Below are positions 8,779 through 17,199 of a DNA stretch of 53,533 nucleotides, piece after piece. The stretch's first letter is position 1, and each line of letters starts with the position of its first letter. The DNA is from UBA1081 sp045636025 (GTDB lineage: Bacteria > Bacillota > Clostridia > Oscillospirales > Acutalibacteraceae): NCBI GenBank assembly GCA_045636025.1, contig JAZTWP010000071.1:1-53533 (forward strand). The letters run 5' to 3'. Position numbers and translations under genes: made by a program. The notes beneath the pieces are model-generated. The model saw only the letters and a list, made by a program, of their open reading frames with translations, did no database searches and had not been told where the DNA came from.

Positions 8779-9804
8779 TTAATATTCAATTTCTGTGAAA
8801 TCTGTGATATCAACTATTCTTGCTTTTATTTCACCGAGGATTTTTATATTGGCTGTTATGTCAATATTCATTGTCATATTGACAGATTCTACATTCAGAC
8901 TATCGGGATTGTAAATAAGTGTAACTGTACAATCGGTATAGTTGAAATCAATTTTATTCAGAGCAAGCTCTGAAACAGCTGTTATTGATTCAAGTGCGTC
9001 GTAAGTGTCAAAAACTGAGTTTGTGATGCTTGAAGATGTTTCTGCACCTGCAGAAAGAATAGGCGGATTCAATTCATCTTTAAGAGTCATCACGATTTTG
9101 TAATTTCCGTCATCCAGCACTTCGCAATATGCATTTTTGATTGCTGTTGTGTCTGTAAGAATGCATCCGTATGAAGATTCGGGGAGTGGAAGATGCTGAG
9201 AATTTCCCGCATCATAAACGATATTTTCTGAAGCTGTTTTTGAAGTTACGTATCTTTCAATTATCGGCAGAACAAAATCAGCCACAGCACCGAGATTCTG
9301 ATATTCTTTGGGCAGATTCTGATATCTTGAAAATGTAAATGCAGGTGAATCTGTTTTGAGCTTATTCATAACAGTTGTGTATTCTGTAAGAATCTTATCA
9401 TATGTGAGAAGTTCACGGTCTGTTTTTATTGTTCTCTTGTTTCCGTCAACATCAAGAACAGACATTTCTGTTGTTCCTTTTCCCTCTTTTATCTCTTCGC
9501 CCTGCGCATCGGTTATTGTTTCTCTGCCTGAAAATACATCATTTTTAACAAGCACAACAAAAAGGCTGATTGTCAGAGTCACAAAAACAACAAGAAGGGA
9601 AATGAGAATAATCATTTTATTTTTGTTGCTGTTTGTTTTGTTTTTTGCAGGTGAAAGAACGGGAGGAGTCTGAACAACCTGAGGTTTTTCAATAACAGGC
9701 ACAACTTTAGTTTCCTGCTTGACTTCATTTACAAATTCAACACCGCATATTTTACAGAAACGTGAATCTTCATCTATCACACTTTTGCAATTTGGACAAA
9801 TCAT
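8779..9804 (-). CDS. Zinc-ribbon, single-pass membrane protein with domain shared with the LRR/dockerin protein
   Basis: This protein has 341 residues. It opens with a zinc ribbon (C3, C6, C17, C20: CPNCK and CKICG). A linker and one transmembrane helix (about 66-87) preceded by lysines follow, giving a cytoplasmic ribbon and an extracellular C-terminal part. Residues about 135-341 resemble the C-terminal region of the secreted protein at 3747-5552. Phrases align in order: YCEVLDDGNYKIVMTLKDE with TCRVKDSNYILTMTLEDE, and FNYTDCTVTLIYNPDSL with YRDCTIELQVEISTGKL. No function is known to me. It is the last gene of a three-gene minus-strand operon; its ATG overlaps the upstream stop by one base (TGATG), suggesting translational coupling. 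Confidence 0.8.
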   Translation of the reverse strand: MICPNCKSVIDEDSRFCKICGVEFVNEVKQETKVVPVIEKPQVVQTPPVLSPAKNKTNSNKNKMIILISLLVVFVTLTISLFVVLVKNDVFSGRETITDAQGEEIKEGKGTTEMSVLDVDGNKRTIKTDRELLTYDKILTEYTTVMNKLKTDSPAFTFSRYQNLPKEYQNLGAVADFVLPIIERYVTSKTASENIVYDAGNSQHLPLPESSYGCILTDTTAIKNAYCEVLDDGNYKIVMTLKDELNPPILSAGAETSSSITNSVFDTYDALESITAVSELALNKIDFNYTDCTVTLIYNPDSLNVESVNMTMNIDITANIKILGEIKARIVDITDFTEIEY

Positions 9805-10835
9805 CAGAATTCCTCCATTAACATATCACCGAAAAATGTTCCGAATGTTGTTTCTGCGTAACCTTTGAGTGTAAGGTGGTCTGCAGGTACAGATGTTGAA
9901 TAATAATCAATTACCATCTGTGTAACGGGATTGCCTTTACCGTCAAACTGTTCTATCTGGATTATTGTTCCGTCCTGAATAAAGAATTTGAACTGCTGAT
10001 CATCGGTTTTATAGAAATAGCAGACACCGGGATTGTTGTTTATTGTTACATCGTAAACGCTGTCAAGGTGATTCTGCATATCATTAGTTGTTGCAAATTC
10101 AAAATTGAAGAAATCTGCTTCAAGACCCATAAAGCTCATAAGAGCATCACTGAGAACAACATACTGACGAAGAGCAGGTCTTTTGAAATAGACAACACCG
10201 TCAAGACGCATCATTGCAATTTCAAAACCGTCAAGGTTACCCATTGCTTCAACATCGTTTCCGTCGCAGGAAATTGTGAAAGCATCTCCCGGGCCGTTTT
10301 TGTCATACATTGCGCCTTTGATATAGAATTTCTTTTCAAAGAAAGCTTTTATCTGTTCTTCAGCCTGAGAAGTCTGCTGAGTGTTTGCTGTGGGAAGTTC
10401 TTCCTGTGATGAAGAATTTGTTGTAGGTTCAACAATATTATTGGGGCTGTAGCTTCCTACATAATTGTTAAGCATTGTTGTTGCTTCTGCGAGAATCTCG
10501 TCACGCCAGCTGATATATTCTTCATCTGTGTTCATTTCTGCATAATAATCATCTATATTATATCCGCCTTCATCTGAAGAAAGTTCTTCACCTGCAGGGG
10601 GAGTTGTCTTATCGCCTTTAACAGCATAAAAAACAATGCCTGCAATAAGTGCAACAGAGAGAACACAGATAACGATGATAAAAGGAATTTTTGCTTTGGG
10701 GTTTTCTTCAGAGCCTTTTACAACAGTTATTTCATCGGCATCAAAAGATACTTCATCAAATTCAAATTCGCTCTCGATGATATCATCGGGCTGATTGTTT
10801 ATTTCATTTTCGGGTATATTTTTATTTTCATCCAT
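9804..10835 (-). CDS. Single-pass membrane protein, paralogue of its upstream neighbour
   Basis: The product has 343 residues. It has an acidic cytoplasmic N-terminus of about 50 residues, one transmembrane helix (about 52-72), a low-complexity linker rich in Ser, Thr, Glu and Gln, and a C-terminal domain of about 185 residues. That domain resembles the one in the next gene upstream (10850-11794). Shared phrases include YIKGAMYD with YYFDGEM, VCYFYKTDDQQFKFFI with ICYIYKNEKCHIEFIA, and LTLKGYAET with LTFQGYSKT. The alternating strand pattern could be a LolA-like or lipoprotein-carrier-like fold, but that is a guess. Second gene of the operon, 14 bases after the first. Confidence 0.75.
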   Translation of the reverse strand: MDENKNIPENEINNQPDDIIESEFEFDEVSFDADEITVVKGSEENPKAKIPFIIVICVLSVALIAGIVFYAVKGDKTTPPAGEELSSDEGGYNIDDYYAEMNTDEEYISWRDEILAEATTMLNNYVGSYSPNNIVEPTTNSSSQEELPTANTQQTSQAEEQIKAFFEKKFYIKGAMYDKNGPGDAFTISCDGNDVEAMGNLDGFEIAMMRLDGVVYFKRPALRQYVVLSDALMSFMGLEADFFNFEFATTNDMQNHLDSVYDVTINNNPGVCYFYKTDDQQFKFFIQDGTIIQIEQFDGKGNPVTQMVIDYYSTSVPADHLTLKGYAETTFGTFFGDMLMEEF

Positions 10836-10849
10836 TTTTTGTTCCTCCG

Positions 10850-11794
10850 TTACATAAGTGATGATAAGAAAGATATCATATTTGTCTTTGAATAACCTTG
10901 AAAAGTGAGCATACCGTCAGGAATTTCTGCTGTAAACTCGTCAGCTATAAGAATATTCTGAGCTGTGCCGTCATTATCAAATAAAGCCATCTGAAGGATG
11001 TTTTCTTTATCTGCAATGAATTCAATGTGACATTTTTCGTTTTTGTAAATGTAGCAGATTGCTTCATTTTCATTGAAGACAGCTTTTTTCACGGCTGTGG
11101 GATTCTCTGAATCAATACCGTTTGAGTTGAATGAGAATTTAAGAGTTGTTGCATCAATACCTACCATTTTCTGAAATGATGCAGTAAGCTGAGTGAATTT
11201 TTTAGTATCCGGATTGAGCATATATGTTTTTGAATCAGATTGCATAATTGAAATGTCTTTGCCGTCAAGCTCTGAGTAAATCTGAAAATCATTGCCGAGC
11301 ATTGCGATTTCCATTGGAGTTTTTTCTCCGCCTGCAATCATTTCACCGTCAAAATAATATGTACCTGCCAGAAATGAGGAGATTATGCTGATTACTTTTT
11401 CAGAAGCAATAGCATCTTCCTGAGTCACAACAGTTGTTTTTTCGAGATAAGCGTCCGCATTGACAGACGGAGCTTTCGGTTTTGTAGGTGTTGCAGAAAC
11501 CTGAGGCTTTGTGATTTCGGGTTTGACTGCTGACTGTGCAGAAAAGAACAATGAATGCTCAAGAAGTGCATCTTCAAGCTCTTCATTGAGTCCTTCAAAA
11601 GAAACATCAAAGTCTTCCGTGAATGTTACAGGCACGGGAGGCTCTTTTTTTACGGGAGAATCATTCTCTTGGGGGATAAGCTCTTTCTGTACAAAAGGCT
11701 CAGGTTCAACTGTCTTTTTCTTTTTGCTTATGATAACAAAAATGATAACGGCAGCTATAACAACAGCCGCAACTATTATGATTAATTTTTCCAT
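10850..11794 (-). CDS. Membrane-anchored protein, first gene of the minus-strand operon
   Basis: This protein has 314 residues and begins with a transmembrane helix (about 4-23) followed at once by SKKKK. By the positive-inside rule that would leave the bulk of the protein in the cytoplasm, unlike its two operon partners. Alternatively the helix is a poor signal anchor and the rule misleads. After a Pro/Glu-rich linker, residues about 130-314 form a domain paralogous to that of the 9804-10835 protein. No family assignment is possible by eye. A consensus promoter lies upstream (11846-11874). Start CAT at 11792-11794 has a purine-rich site before it on the minus strand. Confidence 0.73.
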   Translation of the reverse strand: MEKLIIIVAAVVIAAVIIFVIISKKKKTVEPEPFVQKELIPQENDSPVKKEPPVPVTFTEDFDVSFEGLNEELEDALLEHSLFFSAQSAVKPEITKPQVSATPTKPKAPSVNADAYLEKTTVVTQEDAIASEKVISIISSFLAGTYYFDGEMIAGGEKTPMEIAMLGNDFQIYSELDGKDISIMQSDSKTYMLNPDTKKFTQLTASFQKMVGIDATTLKFSFNSNGIDSENPTAVKKAVFNENEAICYIYKNEKCHIEFIADKENILQMALFDNDGTAQNILIADEFTAEIPDGMLTFQGYSKTNMISFLSSLM

Positions 11795-11845
11795 TGTTTT
11801 TCTTCTTTCTTTTTATGAAAATACTGCTGATAACAATACTACTTT

Positions 11846-11874
11846 ATTATATAATATCATAAATATATATGCAA
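11846..11874 (-). promoter_or_regulatory. Promoter of the minus-strand three-gene operon
   Basis: Read on the minus strand: TTGCAT (11874-11869), 17 bases, TATAAT (11851-11846). It is divergent from the polysaccharide-cluster promoter at 11914-11942, and the two -35 boxes are only about 40 bases apart. Confidence 0.75.
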
Positions 11875-11913
11875 TTCAACATTAAAATAGTACCCAAACA
11901 TACATTGATATCG

Positions 11914-11942
11914 TTGACAAAAAATAACTGCAATGATATAAT
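11914..11942 (+). promoter_or_regulatory. Perfect-consensus promoter of the polysaccharide cluster
   Basis: TTGACA (11914-11919), exactly 17 bases, TATAAT (11937-11942). The transcript should start near 11949, leaving a leader of about 48 bases before the ATG at 11997. A TTG at 11949 in the same frame would sit at the transcript's first base, so it cannot be the start. Nothing like a riboswitch was seen in the short leader. Confidence 0.9.
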
Positions 11943-11996
11943 TAAAAATTGAACAAATATGTATTAATATCGATTTATAAGATTAAGAGGGTAGTT

Positions 11997-12809
11997 ATGG
12001 GAGTTTTCAAATCGGTTGCGACCGTATTGACTGAATTATGGCAGAATAAAGTCAGACTTTTCAGACTTGCAAGATATGAACTTAAAAATCAGCACGGAGG
12101 AACATTCTTCGGTTTCCTCTGGAATTTCCTGAGTCCTGCACTTCAGGTGCTTGTTTACTGGTTTGTTTTCTCAGTAGGTCTCAGAAGAGGTAACGATATC
12201 CAGGGTGTGCCTTATATCGTGTGGCTTGTTATCGGTATCATCGTCTGGTATTACATAAATCAGGCAATGCTCGGTGCTGATAATTCAATCATCAGCTTTG
12301 TAGATGTGCTTAAACGAATGAAATTCCCGTTATCAATTGTCCCCGTGAAAACTGTTGCTTCAAACTTCATCACTCACGTCTGCTCACTTGTGATTGTTTT
12401 TGTGGTGGTGCTCATTTCAGGCAGTTCATTCAGCTCAAGTATATGGCTTCTGCCTTACTATATTTTTGCAACTACAGTTTTTATTTCATCTTACGCTCTT
12501 ATTTCTTCTTCAATAAATGTTTTATTCAGAGATTTTCATAACTTTTCAAACACAGCACTCAGATTTCTGTTTTTTGTTTCACCCGTAATGTGGCAGCCCG
12601 CAAAAGATGATGCATTTCTTAATATTTTTATGAAAATCAATCCTTTTGCATATATTCTCAACGGCTACCGTGACACAATTCTTTACGGTTGGAATTTTGC
12701 AGAGAATCTTGAAACAGGTCTCATTTTCTGGGCAGTCACAATCGCAATGTTTATCACAGGTTGTGTTATGCATATGAGACTCAGACACAAGTTTATAGAT
12801 TTGCTGTAA
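11997..12809 (+). CDS. ABC-2 type polysaccharide/teichoic acid export permease (TagG/Wzm-like)
   Basis: The product has 270 residues, the usual size for this family, with about six transmembrane helices. The N-terminal part contains the characteristic sequence LARYELKNQHGGTFFGFLWN, followed by PALQVLVYWFVFS. Toward the C-terminus come PVMWQP and NPFAYILNGYRDTILY, which match TagG, Wzm and RfbA permeases. It should form the membrane channel that flips lipid-linked polysaccharide outward, paired with the ATPase 12 bases downstream. The start at 11997 is chosen for AGAGGG at 11986-11991 and because the promoter excludes the longer frame. First gene of the cluster. Confidence 0.93.
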   Translation: MGVFKSVATVLTELWQNKVRLFRLARYELKNQHGGTFFGFLWNFLSPALQVLVYWFVFSVGLRRGNDIQGVPYIVWLVIGIIVWYYINQAMLGADNSIISFVDVLKRMKFPLSIVPVKTVASNFITHVCSLVIVFVVVLISGSSFSSSIWLLPYYIFATTVFISSYALISSSINVLFRDFHNFSNTALRFLFFVSPVMWQPAKDDAFLNIFMKINPFAYILNGYRDTILYGWNFAENLETGLIFWAVTIAMFITGCVMHMRLRHKFIDLL

Positions 12810-12821
12810 GGAGGTTGTACA

Positions 12822-13652
12822 ATGAGTGAAAATCAGATAATTACCGCACCCGAAACAGAAAATGTTGTAGTATGCAAAAATATTGTCAAAGACTATCCGT
12901 TGTATTCCTCTGCTGCATCAAAAATAAAGGGTCTTCTGCTGCAGAAAAGCGAAACAAAAACATTCAGAGCGCTTGATGATATCAGCATCACCATGAAAAA
13001 AGGTGAATGTATGGGACTTATCGGTCTCAACGGTAGCGGAAAATCCACTCTTGCAAGCATTATCACCGGTATTACAACACCCACATCAGGTACAGTTGAT
13101 GTCAAGGGTGAAGTAAGTATGCTCTGTGCAAGATCAGGTATGCGCTCACAGCTTTCGGGCATTGATAATATAAGATTCAAGTGTCTGCTTATGGGTTATA
13201 CAGACAAGCAGATAAATGAACTTGAAAAAGAGATTGTTGAATTTGCAGATATCGGTATTCACATTAACCAGCCTGTAAAAACATACTCAAGCGGTATGCG
13301 TTCAAGACTCGGTTTTGCAATTGCAGTACATATTGACCCCGATATTCTCATTATCGACGAAGCACTTTCTGTAGGTGACTCAAGCTTTACAGACAAGTGT
13401 CTCAAAAAAGTTGACGAATTCAAAGAAAAAGGCAAGACAATTGTGTTTGTAAGTCACGCTGTTTCTGCAATGACAAGTTTCTGCGACAGAATTGCATGGC
13501 TCCATTACGGAAAGATGGTCGGTGAAGGTCTGCCTGATGATATAATCAGACCCTATTGTGAATTTGCCCGAGATTTCAATTCAAAAATCGGCAAAGACCA
13601 GAAAAAGCTTGTTCCCGATATTGAAGAATACAGAAAAAGATGCGGAATGTAA
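12822..13652 (+). CDS. ABC transporter ATPase for polysaccharide export (TagH/Wzt-like)
   Basis: A 276-residue nucleotide-binding subunit. Walker A is GLNGSGKST (68-76), the signature is SSGMRSRLGFA (from 156), and Walker B is ILIIDEA ending at E180. A switch histidine follows in FVSHA. The N-terminal extension before the ABC core (NIVKDYPLYSSAASKIKGLL) and the SSGM signature are typical of TagH/Wzt/KpsT exporters. It lacks the long C-terminal carbohydrate-binding extension of Wzt and the SH3-like tail of TagH, so chain-end recognition would need another protein. AAGGAGG precedes its ATG. Partner of the permease at 11997. Confidence 0.94.
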   Translation: MSENQIITAPETENVVVCKNIVKDYPLYSSAASKIKGLLLQKSETKTFRALDDISITMKKGECMGLIGLNGSGKSTLASIITGITTPTSGTVDVKGEVSMLCARSGMRSQLSGIDNIRFKCLLMGYTDKQINELEKEIVEFADIGIHINQPVKTYSSGMRSRLGFAIAVHIDPDILIIDEALSVGDSSFTDKCLKKVDEFKEKGKTIVFVSHAVSAMTSFCDRIAWLHYGKMVGEGLPDDIIRPYCEFARDFNSKIGKDQKKLVPDIEEYRKRCGM

Positions 13653-13664
13653 CAGGTGAATGTT

Positions 13665-13976
13665 ATGAACGATGAACTTATAAAACTCAGAGCCGAATAC
13701 GAAGACCTGCAGAAACAGAATCGGGCTCTTACAGAAGAAAACACAAGACTTGTAGGCATTATTGAAGAATGCCACAGCGAGCTGAATGAACAGATAACAG
13801 TGCTTACAGCTGTAAAAGTTGAAATGCGTCGTTATGAAGTACAGCTCAATACCCTTAAATCAGAAAATGCGGATCTGAAAAACAAATTCGCAAAACTGGA
13901 AAATAATCCTATCGGAAGAATTTTATTTAAGCTTTACAGAAATCTCAGAGAGATTAAGCACAGAATAAAGGGATGA
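13665..13976 (+). CDS. Small coiled-coil protein of the polysaccharide cluster
   Basis: A protein of 103 residues that is almost entirely predicted coiled coil: heptads run from the N-terminus (ELIKLRAEYEDLQKQNRALT) to about residue 80. A short basic amphipathic end follows (NPIGRILFKLYRNLREIKHR). I use the ATG at 13665, because AGGTG at 13654-13658 serves it; an in-frame GTG at 13656 overlaps that site. The basic tail could lie on the membrane or bind the glycosyltransferase. By analogy, coiled coils set chain length in Wzm/Wzt systems (WbdD), so a spacer or scaffold role between the exporter and the next gene's glycosyltransferase is possible but untested. No family is recognised. Confidence 0.75.
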   Translation: MNDELIKLRAEYEDLQKQNRALTEENTRLVGIIEECHSELNEQITVLTAVKVEMRRYEVQLNTLKSENADLKNKFAKLENNPIGRILFKLYRNLREIKHRIKG

Positions 13977-13983
13977 GCAGAGT

Positions 13984-16900
13984 ATGGATATAAGAACAGT
14001 TGACAAACAACTGAAAAAATTGAAAAAGCAGAAGGCTGTTCTTGCACGTGTTCTTGCAGAATACGGTATCGACTGCAACACAATAGCCTCAGATAAATTC
14101 AGAACAGATTGCACCGAGCTTAAAAAACTGAAAGTTGCGGCAGTAATGGACCCCTTTACTGTGGGTAACTTCAGAAGCGAATGTGAACTTTTTGAAATTA
14201 CTTCAGACGATTGGTTCAATCAGCTTGAAGAATGCAAACCTGATTTGTTTTTCCTTGAATCAACATGGCACGGCAAAAACGATTCATGGTTCAAAAAAGT
14301 TTCAACGGGCAGTAAAGAGCTTTACGAAATGACATCTTACTGTCACGAAAAGGGCATTCCCGTTATTTTCTGGAATAAAGAAGACCCTGTGCACACAGAT
14401 GTGTTTATGGCAGCAGCATCCTGCGCTGACCTTGTTTTTACAACAGACTATGACTGCATTGAAAGATACATAAGAACTCTTCAGCACACAAATGTGTATT
14501 ATCTTTCTTTCTCTGCACAGCCCGTTGTTCATAATCCCCTTGAAATTCACAACAGAAAAGATAAATTCTGCTATGCGGGTACATATTTCCACCGCTACAA
14601 AGAGCGTTCAAGAGTTTTTGACGCTTTTGCAGATGCAATTGAAAAGCGCAACGGAATGGAGATTTATGACCGAAACTACGGCTCGGGAAATCTGCAGTAT
14701 GCATTCCCTGCACGCTATAATAAGATGATTATGGGTAAGCTTGAACCTGAAGATATTCATATAGCTTACAAAGGATATAATTACGGCATCAACACCTGTA
14801 CCGTAAGCCAGTCTCAGACAATGTTTGCAAGACGAGGTTATGAGCTTCTGGCATCAAACACGGTTACTGTAGGTAACTATTCACTCGGTGTAAAAAATAT
14901 TCTCGGTGACCTTGCAATTTCAACCGATAATGCAGATGAAATGATTGCTCAGCTCGACAGATTCTGTGCAACACCCGAAATGTACAGAAAATACCGTCTT
15001 GCAGGTCTCAGAGAAGTTATGAAGAATCACCTTTGCGAAGACAGACTCGGCTATATTGCCCACAAAGTTTTCGGCAAAGATATGAAAAAGCAGATGCCCT
15101 GTATAACAGTTGTTTCCTATGCATCAACAGTCGAAGAAAAGGCGAGAGTCACAGCGGCATTTGAAAGACAGACTTATGACAAGAAGACGCTTGTATTTAC
15201 AGATGCTGAAAATGTTTCTGTTTCAGACGGTTTTGTTGCATCATTCTCACCCGATGATTATTACGGTGAAAATTATCTTACAGACCTCATTCTTTCAGTA
15301 AGATACAGTGATGCAGAGGGCTTCGGTAAGCTCCATTATTACACAAAAGATTCAGACGGTTATACACTCAACGGCACAGAGGGGACATACAAACCCTGCG
15401 ACAAGCTTTTCAGTACACGTGCTGTTGTGAAAGCAGAAAAAGTTTCTGACATAAATGCTTTTGCAAAGGGAATTGAACTTTCAGGTAATTTCCTTGCGGT
15501 TGATGAATTCAACTACTGCAAAAACTGTACAGACGAAAAATGCGAAAAGGTTGACGACCTTGTTATTGAAGATAAGGGCATTCCTCTTGAAACAATTGAG
15601 CTTGCCATTGCAAAGGTAAAAGAAAAAGCAATGGAAACTGACATTGTAAGTATATCCTCCAAGGAAATGCAGGAGTCTGTAAGCAATAAAATGAAATCTG
15701 TTGAAACAAGCTATCTTGCAGGTAAATTCAAAGTGCTTTCAACATTGTCTGAGGGCGACAGCGAATATATTATGTTCAGACAGCGTTTTGACGTGGCAGA
15801 TTTTGATGACACGGGCAAGGTAAGCGTTGCTTTCTACGGCACGGGCGACCTTGCGGCAAGAGGATTCTGTATTTTCTACAATGCTGCAGGTGAAAAATTA
15901 AGCTCCGTCGGAGGAGTGTGCAACAGAGTTATGAATGTTCAGCTTCCCGAAGGTGCAAAAACATTCTCACTTGCAATAAAAGTCACGGGCGAAGGTCTTC
16001 GTGAATTCACACAGACAGTTGTCAGCGGCAATCTTGACGATGGTACGGCAACACCTCTTCTCACAAAGAGTGATACGCTTGTTATTTCAGATTACTATCC
16101 CTCTTACGATGCGCTTTATAACCATATGTTTGTGCACAAACGTAATCTTCTTTATCTTGCAAAGGGTAAGAAGACAGATACAATGTGCATCAATATGCGT
16201 GATGAAGCAGGCAGCAGAGAGTTTGATAACATCTGCGTCACAAACGGCAGCTCCGACCTTATTGCAAGTGCAATAAAATCGGGAATGATAAAAACCGTCT
16301 GTGTGCATTTCCTTAATCAGTATATCTGGGATGCTCTCAAAGAACATCTTGATAAAATAAAACTTGTTATCTGGAGTCACGGCAGTGATATTCAGCTCTG
16401 GCACAGAAGAAAATATAACTACACCACAGATGAACAGATCGAAAAAGCTGAAAAATCGTCTGCAAAGAGAGAAAAACTCTGGAAAGAAGTTTTTGAATAT
16501 TCTGAAAGACACAATATTCACTTTGTTTATGTTTCAGAGTTTTTCAAAAAGCAGATTGAAGAAGATTACGGTGTGAATCTTGATGGAAGATGTTCCATAA
16601 TTCATAACTGCATCGATACAGAGCTGTTTTCTTATGAGAAGAAATCTCCCGAACAGAGATTCAGAATAATGTCCGTAAAATCATTCAGTTCTCTGACTTA
16701 TGCAAATGATATAACTCAGAAAGCCATTGAAATTCTCAGCGGTGAGCCTGAATTTTCACAGATGACTTTTGATTTATACGGTGACGGAGAAAGATTTGAA
16801 GAAGATACTGCAAATCTTAAAAAATTCTCAAACGTAAATCTGCACAGAGGTTTCCTGACACAGCCTCAGATTGCTTCTCTTCACAAAACTCACGGTATTT

Positions 16901-17196
16901 ACATCGCAACAACACGAATGGATACTCAGGGTGTTTCAAGAGATGAAGCAATGTCTTCAGGACTTGTGCCCGTGGCAAACGCTGTTGCTGCAATTCCCGA
17001 ATTTGTGGATGAAAACTGCGGTATTTTAGCTCCTGCAGAAGACGCAAAGGCTATTGCAGAGGGAATTCTTAAACTTGTAAGAAATCCCGGATTGTTTATG
17101 CAGATGAGTGAAAATGCTGCAAACAAGGTGAGAAGCCTTTCTTCTGAAAAACTCACAATTGATAAAGAAATATCTTTGACAGAATCGAGGAAATAA
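13984..17196 (+). CDS. Large multi-domain glycosyltransferase (CgeB-like N-terminus, GT4-like C-terminus)
   Basis: At 1070 residues this is far longer than a single glycosyltransferase. A short N-terminal coiled coil (1-25) leads into a CgeB/DUF3880-like GT-B unit: DLFFLESTWHG (87-97), IPVIFWNKEDP, FCYAGTYFHRYKER and MFARRGYELLASN. Residues about 368-470 begin like a GT2 domain (CITVVSYAS, FERQTYDKKTLVFTD) but lack a clear DxD. A beta-rich segment (about 560-690) follows. The C-terminal third is a GT4-type unit: VSEFFKKQI, IHNCIDTELF, MSVKSFSSLTYAND, DLYGDGERFE, and SRDEAMSSGLVPVANAVAAIPEFV. It is cytoplasmic and probably extends or decorates the exported glycan. Seven bases separate it from the coiled-coil gene. 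Sugar specificities are unknown. Confidence 0.85.
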   Translation: MDIRTVDKQLKKLKKQKAVLARVLAEYGIDCNTIASDKFRTDCTELKKLKVAAVMDPFTVGNFRSECELFEITSDDWFNQLEECKPDLFFLESTWHGKNDSWFKKVSTGSKELYEMTSYCHEKGIPVIFWNKEDPVHTDVFMAAASCADLVFTTDYDCIERYIRTLQHTNVYYLSFSAQPVVHNPLEIHNRKDKFCYAGTYFHRYKERSRVFDAFADAIEKRNGMEIYDRNYGSGNLQYAFPARYNKMIMGKLEPEDIHIAYKGYNYGINTCTVSQSQTMFARRGYELLASNTVTVGNYSLGVKNILGDLAISTDNADEMIAQLDRFCATPEMYRKYRLAGLREVMKNHLCEDRLGYIAHKVFGKDMKKQMPCITVVSYASTVEEKARVTAAFERQTYDKKTLVFTDAENVSVSDGFVASFSPDDYYGENYLTDLILSVRYSDAEGFGKLHYYTKDSDGYTLNGTEGTYKPCDKLFSTRAVVKAEKVSDINAFAKGIELSGNFLAVDEFNYCKNCTDEKCEKVDDLVIEDKGIPLETIELAIAKVKEKAMETDIVSISSKEMQESVSNKMKSVETSYLAGKFKVLSTLSEGDSEYIMFRQRFDVADFDDTGKVSVAFYGTGDLAARGFCIFYNAAGEKLSSVGGVCNRVMNVQLPEGAKTFSLAIKVTGEGLREFTQTVVSGNLDDGTATPLLTKSDTLVISDYYPSYDALYNHMFVHKRNLLYLAKGKKTDTMCINMRDEAGSREFDNICVTNGSSDLIASAIKSGMIKTVCVHFLNQYIWDALKEHLDKIKLVIWSHGSDIQLWHRRKYNYTTDEQIEKAEKSSAKREKLWKEVFEYSERHNIHFVYVSEFFKKQIEEDYGVNLDGRCSIIHNCIDTELFSYEKKSPEQRFRIMSVKSFSSLTYANDITQKAIEILSGEPEFSQMTFDLYGDGERFEEDTANLKKFSNVNLHRGFLTQPQIASLHKTHGIYIATTRMDTQGVSRDEAMSSGLVPVANAVAAIPEFVDENCGILAPAEDAKAIAEGILKLVRNPGLFMQMSENAANKVRSLSSEKLTIDKEISLTESRK

Positions 17197-17199
17197 AAA

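Noticed and set aside
11949..11996. Longer exporter-permease start at TTG 11949
   Set aside because: It coincides with the predicted transcript start and has no ribosome site; the ATG at 11997 has AGAGGG upstream and gives the normal family length.
16087..16521. A 144-codon minus-strand frame inside the large glycosyltransferase gene
   Set aside because: No ribosome site, no recognisable domain, and the opposite strand encodes continuous GT4-like sequence.
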